Below are positions 55,034 through 62,581 of a stretch of 64,000 nt of DNA, one piece after another. The translations under genes were made by a program, and so were the position numbers. The notes beneath the pieces were generated by a model. The model had not been told where the DNA came from. It saw only the letters and a program-made list of their open reading frames with translations, and did not search any database. Position 1 is the stretch's first letter, and each line of letters opens with the position of its first letter. Source of the DNA: Nonlabens antarcticus (GTDB lineage Bacteria > Bacteroidota > Bacteroidia > Flavobacteriales > Flavobacteriaceae); assembly GCF_015356755.1 (NCBI RefSeq), contig NZ_JADFCO010000065.1, positions 558,001-622,000 of the forward strand. Reading direction: 5' to 3'.

Positions 55034-58000
55034 AGTTGGATTTTTTTAATACGGATAACCGTTCTTATTTCGTCAAAATCAATTTCCGTACCGTTAACTA
55101 ATTCATTTTTAATTTCAATGGCATTTGCAAGGGTTTCATCCTTCACATATTGCTCATTGCTTGCAATGGCTTCATCAATCTGCTCATGGGATTTGATTTC
55201 TACCATAATGCGATCTGTAACCTCAAGTCCAGAATCCTTTCTAATGTTCTGGATTCTATTGACCAGTTCTCTTGCTATTCCTTCTTTTTTCAATTCTGGG
55301 GTGATGGAAACGTCCAGCGCCACTGTTATTCCAGACTGATTTGCAACAAGCCAGCCTTCAATATCCTTAGAGCTAATTTCTACATCAGCAAGGTCCAATG
55401 TAATTTGTTTTCCATCAATCTCGATTGATTTCTCACCTGTTTTTTCTAACAATGCAATGTCTTCTTGTTGAAAACTATTGATCATTCCCGCTACCAGCTT
55501 CATATCCTTCCCAAATCGCGGTCCCAAAGCCTTGAAGTTAGGTTTGATCTCTTTAACGAGGATTCCACTGGCATCGCCTATGAGCTCAACTTCTTTTACA
55601 TTTACCTCACTTTTTATGAGGTCTGCAATGGCTTCAATCTGCTTTCTGTCACGTTCATCAAGTACAGGAATCATAATGCGCTGCAATGGCTGACGCACCT
55701 TTATAGATTCTTTTTTTCTCAGTGATAATGTCAGACTGGAAATTGTCTGCGCCTTGTGCATTTTTTCCTCCAGCTCTGGATTGATAGCACTTTCATCACA
55801 CTTAGGGAATAGTGACAAGTGCACGCTTTCACTGGCAGTTGACTCACAAACCGTGGTTAGATCACGGTACAATTGATCCATGAAAAACGGAGCGATAGGA
55901 GCGCCCAGTTGAGCGACAGTCTTCAAACAAGTATATAATGTCTGATACGCAGCAATTTTATCTTGCTGATAATCACCTTTCCAGAAACGTCTTCTACACA
56001 AACGTACGTACCAATTGCTCAGGTTCTCCGTCACAAAAGTGGTAATAGCTCTGGCAGCCTTGGTAGGCTCATAATCTTCATAAAAAGACGTCGTATCCTT
56101 GATTAAAGTATTCAATTCTGATAGCACCCAGCGATCGATTTCTGGCCGTTCTTCTAATGGTATTTCGCTTTCGCGAAAGCGGAATGCATCCACATTCGCA
56201 TACAAAGCGAAGAAGCTGTAGGTATTATAAAGTGTGCCGAAAAACTTGCGCTGGACTTCTGTAATGCCGTCGACGTCAAATTTTAGGTTATCCCAAGGGT
56301 TTGCATTGCTGACCATATACCAGCGCGTCGCATCTGCACCATATTTGCCTAGTGTCTCGAATGGGTCTGCAGCATTGCCCAATCTCTTAGACATTTTCTG
56401 TCCGTTTTTGTCTAAAACCAGACCGTTTGAAACCACATTTTTGTAGGCGATATCATCACTGATCATGGTAGCAATCGCGTGCAGTGTGTAAAACCAACCT
56501 CTGGTCTGATCCACACCTTCTGCAATAAAATCAGCCTTGCGCAACTGGTTTTCTACTACTTCTTTATTCTCAAACGGGTAGTGCCATTGAGAGTATGGCA
56601 TGGAACCAGAATCAAACCACACATCGATCAGGTCTGCTTCTCTGGTCAGTTTTTCACCACTATCTCCTACAAGATAAATAGCATCGACTACGTTTTTATG
56701 CAAGTCTACCAGGTCATAATTCTGCTCGCTCATGTCGCCAGATTTGAAACCGGCAAACGGATTCTCCATCATAAAGCCAGCATCGACAGATTTCTCAATT
56801 TCCGTCATCAATTCTTCTATGGAACCTATAAATTTTTCCTCGGTTCCAGTTTCATTTCTCCAGATGGGCAATGGAATTCCCCAGAATCTGGAACGTGAAA
56901 GGTTCCAGTCATTTGCATTTGCTAGCCAGTTGCCAAAACGTCCCTCACCAGTAGATTTAGGTTTCCAGTTGATCTGTTTGTTCAACTCATGCATGCGATC
57001 CTTAAACTCGGTCACTTTAATGAACCAACTATCCAGCGGATAATATAAAATAGGCTTATCAGTCCTCCAACAATGCGGATAACTGTGCACGTATTTCTCA
57101 ACATTAAAGGCGCGATTATCTTCCTTAAGCTTGATCGCGATATCTACATCCACAGAACGTTCTGGCGCCTCACCTTCTGCGAAATATTCATTCTTCACAT
57201 ACTTTCCACCTATCTCTGGCAACTCATCACGGAATTTTCCTTGAAGGTTGACTAACGGTACTGGGTTCTGATTTTCATCGAGGACAAGCATCGGCGGGAT
57301 CGGTGGGTTTGCCTGTTTAGAAACCAGCGCATCATCTGCTCCAAAAGTGGGTGCAGTATGCACGATTCCTGTTCCATCCTCAGTAGTTACAAAATCACCA
57401 GCGATAATGCGGTAGGCATCTTGCGCGTTTTCAAACGGTGTAGCATATGTGAGCAATTGCTCATAGCGCATGTTTATAAGCTCGCTTCCCTTACAGCTTC
57501 CTAATATTGAATAAGGGGTTTTTTTGTCAGAAATTTGGTAGGATTGTTTCGCTTCCGCGAAAGCGGATTCCTCCTCCATATTCTGATATTTCTTTCCGAA
57601 TTGCGAGCCTACTAATTTCTCTGCAAGAATTACCTGCATGGGCTCACCAGTGTATTGGTTGAAGGTATCAACCAGAACATAATCAATCTTGTTTCCCACC
57701 GTCAACGCGGTGTTTGAAGGCAACGTCCAAGGTGTCGTCGTCCAGGCAAGGAAAAAAACTTCGCCGTTGGTTTCAAACGGTAATTTCGATGGGTCGACAA
57801 CCTTAAATTGAGCTGTAACCGTGGTATCCGTAACATCTTGATAAGTTCCGGGCTGGTTCAACTCATGCGAACTCAAACCCGTTCCCGCAGCAGGAGAATA
57901 AGGCTGGATTGTGTAGCCTTTGTAGATCAAATTCTTAGAATAGATCTCTTTCAACAACCACCATACAGACTCCATATATTTAGACTTGTAGGTAATGTAT

Positions 58001-58446
58001 GGATCTTCCATATCTACCCAGTAGCCCATGTCGTCAGTGAGCTGACTCCAGATGTCAGTGTATTTGAGGACGGCCTTTTTACATTCTTCGTTGTATTCTT
58101 CAACGCTAATTTTAGTTCCTATATCTTCTTTAGAAATCCCCAGTGCTTTCTCCACACCCAGTTCCACGGGAAGTCCATGGGTGTCCCAGCCCGCCTTGCG
58201 ATTGACCTGGTAGCCTTGTTGAGTTTTGAATCGGCAAAAAAGATCTTTGATGGTGCGCCCCATCACGTGATGGATTCCGGGAAGACCGTTAGCAGATGGT
58301 GGACCTTCAAAGAAAATAAAGGGATCATTTCCCTCACGAGTCGTCATCGACTTATTAAAAATGTCGTTTTCCTTCCAAAATGTTCTGATGCGCTCATCAA
58401 CTTCTGGTAGGTTCAACCCTTTGTATTCCTTGAATTTAGTACTCAT
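55030..58446 (-). CDS. ileS: Isoleucine--tRNA ligase
   Basis: This class Ia synthetase has 1138 aa, longer than E. coli IleRS and typical of the Bacteroidota/eukaryote-like type. Motifs: FEGPPSANGLPGIHHVMGRT (HIGH region), the editing domain with FLAWTTTPWTLPSNTAL, and KNGQKMSKRLGNA (KMSKR). The anticodon-binding domain follows KWNYV-like NWYVRLCRRRFWKGD. Two copies of the palindrome family are embedded in surface-type segments (ESAFAEAK and AFRFRESE). It is first in an operon with the DksA-like gene, the DUF4097-like gene and lspA. Confidence 0.98.
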   Translation of the reverse strand: MSTKFKEYKGLNLPEVDERIRTFWKENDIFNKSMTTREGNDPFIFFEGPPSANGLPGIHHVMGRTIKDLFCRFKTQQGYQVNRKAGWDTHGLPVELGVEKALGISKEDIGTKISVEEYNEECKKAVLKYTDIWSQLTDDMGYWVDMEDPYITYKSKYMESVWWLLKEIYSKNLIYKGYTIQPYSPAAGTGLSSHELNQPGTYQDVTDTTVTAQFKVVDPSKLPFETNGEVFFLAWTTTPWTLPSNTALTVGNKIDYVLVDTFNQYTGEPMQVILAEKLVGSQFGKKYQNMEEESAFAEAKQSYQISDKKTPYSILGSCKGSELINMRYEQLLTYATPFENAQDAYRIIAGDFVTTEDGTGIVHTAPTFGADDALVSKQANPPIPPMLVLDENQNPVPLVNLQGKFRDELPEIGGKYVKNEYFAEGEAPERSVDVDIAIKLKEDNRAFNVEKYVHSYPHCWRTDKPILYYPLDSWFIKVTEFKDRMHELNKQINWKPKSTGEGRFGNWLANANDWNLSRSRFWGIPLPIWRNETGTEEKFIGSIEELMTEIEKSVDAGFMMENPFAGFKSGDMSEQNYDLVDLHKNVVDAIYLVGDSGEKLTREADLIDVWFDSGSMPYSQWHYPFENKEVVENQLRKADFIAEGVDQTRGWFYTLHAIATMISDDIAYKNVVSNGLVLDKNGQKMSKRLGNAADPFETLGKYGADATRWYMVSNANPWDNLKFDVDGITEVQRKFFGTLYNTYSFFALYANVDAFRFRESEIPLEERPEIDRWVLSELNTLIKDTTSFYEDYEPTKAARAITTFVTENLSNWYVRLCRRRFWKGDYQQDKIAAYQTLYTCLKTVAQLGAPIAPFFMDQLYRDLTTVCESTASESVHLSLFPKCDESAINPELEEKMHKAQTISSLTLSLRKKESIKVRQPLQRIMIPVLDERDRKQIEAIADLIKSEVNVKEVELIGDASGILVKEIKPNFKALGPRFGKDMKLVAGMINSFQQEDIALLEKTGEKSIEIDGKQITLDLADVEISSKDIEGWLVANQSGITVALDVSITPELKKEGIARELVNRIQNIRKDSGLEVTDRIMVEIKSHEQIDEAIASNEQYVKDETLANAIEIKNELVNGTEIDFDEIRTVIRIKKIQL
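56167..56180. repeat. Palindrome GCTTTCGCGAAAGC inside ileS
   Basis: Perfect core read as Phe-Arg-Phe-Arg-Glu-Ser between the catalytic and anticodon-binding parts. Confidence 0.95.
57551..57564. repeat. Palindrome, one-mismatch copy inside ileS
   Basis: GCTTCCGCGAAAGC, read as Ser-Ala-Phe-Ala-Glu-Ala in the editing-domain region. Confidence 0.85.
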
Positions 58447-58499
58447 TCTGCTACTGTTTTAAGGCTGGCAAAAGTACGGAAAAAAGAGAAGTCTTTTCA

Positions 58500-58533
58500 T
58501 TCCAAAGAGCATACTTAAGTCTGTCCTTTGGAA
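58500..58533. repeat. 34-nt palindrome P1 (transposase-type hairpin)
   Basis: Starts TTCCAAAG, centre ACTTAAGT, ends CTTTGGAA; imperfect in the middle of the arms. Same length and layout as P2 and P3. It lies upstream of the toxin-antitoxin pair. Confidence 0.75.
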
Positions 58534-58578
58534 TAGGGAATCTATAAAACTCTAACTCCAGATATTATGTATAAAATG

Positions 58579-58586
58579 TATATTTG
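58579..58586 (+). promoter_or_regulatory. Putative promoter -7 of the toxin-antitoxin pair
   Basis: TATATTTG is a perfect TAnnTTTG match 19 bp before the antitoxin ATG. The direct repeat GTATAT flanks it (58578 and 58587), which could be an autoregulatory operator. No clear -33 element. Confidence 0.45.
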
Positions 58587-58604
58587 GTATATAAAACTCG
58601 CAAG

Positions 58605-58856
58605 ATGAAAAAGAACATAGATATAGATGAAAGGGTTTTGTTTAAACTCAAAATACTATCAGCTTTTGAGGATATGAGCGTCAAGGCTTTGATGGAAAAA
58701 GCGGTTTCTTTTTATGTAGAACATAAAGAAAAAGAGAAGTTTGATCGATTATCTCAAGAGGAAAAGGAAGATGTAGGATTGCTCGCTCTTATGATGGAAA
58801 CAGAGAACGACGAGTATGTTAGCCGAGAAGAGGTAATGGACTTTTTGGATAGCTAA
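58605..58856 (+). CDS. Antitoxin, ribbon-helix-helix-like
   Basis: The ATG at 58605 (MKKNIDIDERVLFKLKILSA) is preferred over a TTG 21 bp upstream. The 83-aa product begins with a basic strand followed by two helices (KLKILSAFEDMSVKALMEKA), like a ribbon-helix-helix DNA-binding fold. An acidic, probably toxin-wrapping C-terminus follows (SREEVMDFLDS). Its stop overlaps the toxin start by 1 bp (TAATG), the usual type II antitoxin-toxin arrangement. Confidence 0.8.
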   Translation: MKKNIDIDERVLFKLKILSAFEDMSVKALMEKAVSFYVEHKEKEKFDRLSQEEKEDVGLLALMMETENDEYVSREEVMDFLDS

Positions 58857-59122
58857 TGAAAGTAACCTTTAGAAAATCGTTTTTTAAAGACGTAAAAAAG
58901 CATTCAGATAAAAAGCTGAAGAAAACAATCAAGTCTAAGATCATAGAGTTGGAAAATTCTTACGATCTATCTGCAATTTCCAATATTATCAAGTTGAAGA
59001 ACCATGATACCGCATATCGAACGAGAATTGGTAAATATCGGTTAGGCTTTTATCATACAGATGGCGTAGTGGATCTGGCTAGATTTGTAAAAAGGGAAGA
59101 CATCTATGATATTTTTCCATAA
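58856..59122 (+). CDS. RelE/ParE-family toxin
   Basis: The 88-aa basic protein has the RelE/ParE layout: MKVTFRKSFFKDVKKHSDKK, a helical hairpin, then YRTRIGKYRLGFYHTDGVVD and ARFVKREDIYDIFP at the C-terminus, with Arg and Tyr residues in the strand region. Such toxins either cleave mRNA on ribosomes or inhibit gyrase; which one is not visible. Paired with the antitoxin directly upstream. Confidence 0.85.
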   Translation: MKVTFRKSFFKDVKKHSDKKLKKTIKSKIIELENSYDLSAISNIIKLKNHDTAYRTRIGKYRLGFYHTDGVVDLARFVKREDIYDIFP

Positions 59123-59149
59123 TCGGAGGTAAAACTTTGCGATGACCTT

Positions 59150-59183
59150 TTCCAAAAGGTGGACTTAAGTCCACCCTTTGGAA
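59150..59183. repeat. 34-nt palindrome P2, transposase left hairpin
   Basis: TTCCAAAAGGTGGAC, centre TTAA, GTCCACCCTTTGGAA; near-perfect. It lies 24 bp upstream of the transposase start. Confidence 0.85.
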
Positions 59184-59207
59184 CAAGAAAAGGCATATCT
59201 TTCTTTT

Positions 59208-59609
59208 ATGTCACGAAATAACCTACAACTTTACTATCATCTGGTGTTTGTCTGTAAACAAAGACAAAAATTTGTTGTTGCTCATATGGAGAATGGACTC
59301 TACAATTTTCTATGGAACAAGGTTGAGGCATTAAATCAAATACCACTAGCGATTAATGGAATGCCAGATCACGTCCATGTACTATTGAAAATGAATGCCA
59401 AGGATAACATTGCCAAACTTGTAAAAGATCTTAAAGGCTCGAGCTCAATATTTATGAAAGATATGAGTGATCAATTTAAATGGTCTAGAGGTTACGGAGC
59501 TTTTACGGTCAGTAAAAAGGATGTGGATATGATCGCAAACTATATCAAGAATCAGAAATCACATCATCAAAAAGGTACTGTCGACATAGATCTGGAAGAA
59601 ATGTCATAG
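59208..59609 (+). CDS. IS200/REP-associated Y1 transposase
   Basis: Start at ATG 59208 (MSRNNLQLYYHLVFVCKQRQ); an upstream TTG lies inside P2. The 133-aa single-strand DNA transposase has the HUH metal-binding motif in MPDHVHVLLKM (about residue 55). The catalytic Tyr is in IANYIKNQKSHHQ near residue 115. Its length is typical for IS200/IS605 TnpA. No accessory TnpB follows. It is intact and could be active. Confidence 0.9.
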   Translation: MSRNNLQLYYHLVFVCKQRQKFVVAHMENGLYNFLWNKVEALNQIPLAINGMPDHVHVLLKMNAKDNIAKLVKDLKGSSSIFMKDMSDQFKWSRGYGAFTVSKKDVDMIANYIKNQKSHHQKGTVDIDLEEMS

Positions 59610-59614
59610 CCACT

Positions 59615-59648
59615 TTCCTAAGGGTAGAATTAATTCTACCCTTAGGAA
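59615..59648. repeat. 34-nt palindrome P3, transposase right hairpin
   Basis: TTCCTAAGGGTAGAA / TTCTACCCTTAGGAA around TTAA: perfect palindrome extended by two more base pairs, 6 bp after the transposase stop. Confidence 0.88.
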
Positions 59649-59704
59649 AGCTTTGAAACTACTGTCGTTGTTTTGAAATTTCTTTTTAAAATTCAACCGC
59701 TGCG

Positions 59705-62161
59705 CTATTCCCACTGCAACTGCATCCGCTTAATTCTATCCGCCAGCTTCTCACTACTTAACTTTTCCCGTAACCGATCCGTAATAATAGGAAAGGAAAA
59801 AGGTGTCGGTTTTTCACAAGCCTTCCAGACGATCTTTTGGGTTTGAATACGCTCCAATGCATCAAACAATCGATATTCTTCTATTGCTTGTTCAAAGGTT
59901 TCGGTATAAGCCTGGCGGAACAATAGATTCTCTGGTTCATTATCGCGGAAGACCTCGAACAACAATTGGCTGCTGTTTTGAAGATGTTTGGTTTTGATCA
60001 ATTTATTGGGGTAGCCGGTAAAGACCAGGCCAGAAATGACCGCAATATCACGGAATTTCCTCCGCGCCATTTCTGTAGCATTCATGCTGGAGAGTAGATC
60101 CTGTGATAGCATTTCTGGAGTCAGTAAGTTATTATCCAGAATCTCCTGCATATCAAATTCCTGATCACTCAAAAGTTCAAATCCGTAGTCATTAAACGCT
60201 AGCGAAAAGGTAATCGGTTTCAATAAACTAATCCTGTAGGCAATCACGCCTGCCATGGCTTCATGGACGAAGCGGCCTTCAAACGGATAAAAAACCGCAT
60301 GATATCCTTCTCTGGTTTTAAAGGTCTCAATCAAAAACTGACTTTGCAGCGGCACAATACTTTCTCGTTGCTGGCGGATGATTATCTCCCGCAACGCTTT
60401 AACTTCTGGAGTGCGTTTTTTACCGGTCTGAAAATTCTCCATTTCTTCTCGCAGCAATTCGCCCAGTTGGGCACTTAACGGCAACTTGCTTCCCTGCCAG
60501 TTTGAAACCCGAGCCCTTTTTTTAGAGGAAAGTCTGACCTGTGCTTCCATGCCTTTTAAGCGGACGAATTCCAACGTCCGTCCCCCCAAAACAAAAACAT
60601 CTCCTCGAGTCAATTTACTGACAAAATATTCTTCAATAGAACCTATATACCCACCTGTAACAAACTTAACGGTAATAGTTGTTGCCGTTACAATAGTTCC
60701 CATTTGAAGGCGGTGACGCATGGCAATCATCCGGTCTGTAATCACATATTTCCCATCTTCCTCAACGGTTACCCGCTTATATTCATCATAGGATTGAAGC
60801 GACGAGCTACCATGAACAATCAATCGCAGGCACCAGTCCCATTCATCATCTGTAATGCTGGAATAACAAAAGGTATTCTTGATTTCAGGATAGATTTCTG
60901 CAGGATAGAAACCGCCAGAGACTGCCAGTGTGCATAAGTATTGAATCAACACATCAAAACACAGAATATAGGGCAGGCGATCTTCCACCGCCTGAGTGGA
61001 AACTGCTTTTTGAAGAGCGCTTGCCTCAATTAATTCAAGGGCATGTGTCGGTAAAAAATGAATCACGCTTGTCTCGCCAGGGCGATGTCCAGATCGTCCA
61101 GCGCGCTGTAGAAATCGAGCAACACCTTTGGGTCCACCCACCTGAATTATGGTTTCCACAGGAGCAAAGTCAACTCCTAAATCGAGGGATGAGGTACAAA
61201 CACAAGCTCTGAGACTTTCATTTCTAATCGCATTTTCCACCCAATTGCGGGTTTCTTTGTTGATCGAACCATGATGCATGGCAACCTCACCGGCAAGCTC
61301 AGGAAAATTAGTCATCAAACCCTGAAACCAAAGTTCACATTGCGCTCGTGTATTGGTAAAAATGAGCGTAGACCTACTGTTGTTAATAATTTCCACCACT
61401 TCTTTCATCAAATGCAGTCCCAAATGCCCGCGCCACGGGAATTTGTCCATGGATTTTGGAATTATCGACTTGACTTCAATGTCTTTTTTCAAATTTGCTT
61501 TGATGAGTACGCTTTCGCGAAAGCGATGTTCATTGACACCCAGTAAAACCTGTCTAGCCTGCTCTAAATTACCAATAGTCGCGCTTATTCCCCATACCCT
61601 AAGATCTTTACTCAATCCTAGTAAGCGAGAAATACCCAACTCCATTTGAACGCCGCGTTTTGTTCCCAATAACTCGTGCCACTCGTCAATCACGATAGCG
61701 TTGAGGTTGCTAAAGAATTTTTGATGGTCTTTTGAACCCAGCAGCAAATGCAGGCTTTCCGGAGTTGTAATTAACAGATCTGGCATGTTTTTCATCTGTG
61801 CGGCCCGCTCTTTAGTGGGTGTATCGCCGGACCTTATTCCAACCGTAAATGGTAAACCGATGCCGTCCACAAACCGCTGCGAGGTCTGTTCAATTTCGTT
61901 AGAAAGTGATCGCAGCGGCGTAATCCAGATTGCTTTCAGCCCTTTCTTAGGCTTCTTTTTATAATCTGGATTATTCTTAATATAATTAAGAACAATAGCA
62001 ACCCATAACGCATAGGTTTTCCCGCTTCCCGTGGGCGCATTAAGTAAACCATGTTTACCTGCCAAAAAAGCATCCCAAGTCTGCCGTTGAAACGGAAAAG
62101 CCGTCCAGCCTTGTTGCTGGAAAAAATCTTCTGCGATATGGTAGAGTTCTTTTTTGTTCAA
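59705..62161 (-). CDS. Ligase-associated DEXH-box DNA helicase (Lhr-like)
   Basis: The 818-aa SF2 helicase has Walker A NAPTGSGKTYALW near residue 40, IDEWHELLG (DEWH box), SATIGNLEQA, and the C-terminal motif FLQRAGRSGHRPGE near 350. The winged-helix and Lhr-type extension runs to the end. It matches the helicase of the ligase-associated DNA repair cluster. Only a small lipoprotein gene lies between it and the DNA ligase. A palindrome copy encodes HRFRES between helicase motifs. Confidence 0.93.
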   Translation of the reverse strand: MNKKELYHIAEDFFQQQGWTAFPFQRQTWDAFLAGKHGLLNAPTGSGKTYALWVAIVLNYIKNNPDYKKKPKKGLKAIWITPLRSLSNEIEQTSQRFVDGIGLPFTVGIRSGDTPTKERAAQMKNMPDLLITTPESLHLLLGSKDHQKFFSNLNAIVIDEWHELLGTKRGVQMELGISRLLGLSKDLRVWGISATIGNLEQARQVLLGVNEHRFRESVLIKANLKKDIEVKSIIPKSMDKFPWRGHLGLHLMKEVVEIINNSRSTLIFTNTRAQCELWFQGLMTNFPELAGEVAMHHGSINKETRNWVENAIRNESLRACVCTSSLDLGVDFAPVETIIQVGGPKGVARFLQRAGRSGHRPGETSVIHFLPTHALELIEASALQKAVSTQAVEDRLPYILCFDVLIQYLCTLAVSGGFYPAEIYPEIKNTFCYSSITDDEWDWCLRLIVHGSSSLQSYDEYKRVTVEEDGKYVITDRMIAMRHRLQMGTIVTATTITVKFVTGGYIGSIEEYFVSKLTRGDVFVLGGRTLEFVRLKGMEAQVRLSSKKRARVSNWQGSKLPLSAQLGELLREEMENFQTGKKRTPEVKALREIIIRQQRESIVPLQSQFLIETFKTREGYHAVFYPFEGRFVHEAMAGVIAYRISLLKPITFSLAFNDYGFELLSDQEFDMQEILDNNLLTPEMLSQDLLSSMNATEMARRKFRDIAVISGLVFTGYPNKLIKTKHLQNSSQLLFEVFRDNEPENLLFRQAYTETFEQAIEEYRLFDALERIQTQKIVWKACEKPTPFSFPIITDRLREKLSSEKLADRIKRMQLQWE
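61511..61524. repeat. Palindrome GCTTTCGCGAAAGC inside the helicase gene
   Basis: Perfect core read as His-Arg-Phe-Arg-Glu-Ser, in a loop between motif III (SATIGN) and the second RecA-like domain. Confidence 0.95.
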
Positions 62162-62165
62162 GGAT

Positions 62166-62534
62166 TTAATTGCGTTTAAAATCTGCTCTGTAATATTTGA
62201 TAGCTTCTGAATTTCCCCAAAGGATATTAATCATTTTATCTTTCTGTTCAAGAAGTCTTCCTTTGGCCACAAAAACAGGAAATCTCTTGAAGATGCTGTC
62301 TTTCTCTATTTTAAATGTTCCTTGTTTATTGTCATCCGTATTGAATGTATTATCGTCATTGAACATGATATAACTTCCAGACTCTGATGGCATATTTGTA
62401 AGCCACTTTCCTAGAAGTTTCTCCTTATCAAAGTCTTGTGAGATTTTGGAATAGTCGATAGTGCTTATTTCCTTTTTTGATGCACAGGAACTCAAGATGC
62501 AGCAAAACGCTATCAATAAAAATAGATTTTTCAT
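62166..62534 (-). CDS. Small lipoprotein of unknown function
   Basis: The 122-aa product has a lipoprotein signal with lipobox LSSC (Cys17) and then a lipocalin-like pattern: LLGKWLTNMPSESGSYIMFN, DDNTFNTDDNKQGTFKIEKD. This suggests a small beta-barrel that reports or binds a ligand, but I recognise no family member. It sits 4 bp from the helicase gene inside the repair cluster. Confidence 0.7.
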   Translation of the reverse strand: MKNLFLLIAFCCILSSCASKKEISTIDYSKISQDFDKEKLLGKWLTNMPSESGSYIMFNDDNTFNTDDNKQGTFKIEKDSIFKRFPVFVAKGRLLEQKDKMINILWGNSEAIKYYRADFKRN

Positions 62535-62581
62535 AAACGATTAATTATTTGAAATTTATCAATTATATCAAGATAATATAT

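Larger units (their letters stand above)
59150..59648 (+). mobile_element. IS200-like Y1 transposase unit (single gene, hairpin ends)
   Basis: A roughly 500-bp unit of one transposase gene between palindromes P2 and P3. No target-site duplication can be defined, as expected for Y1 elements that do not duplicate their target. Because the two hairpins are palindromic and similar, it may equally be a REP-associated tyrosine transposase with its repeats. Confidence 0.65.
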
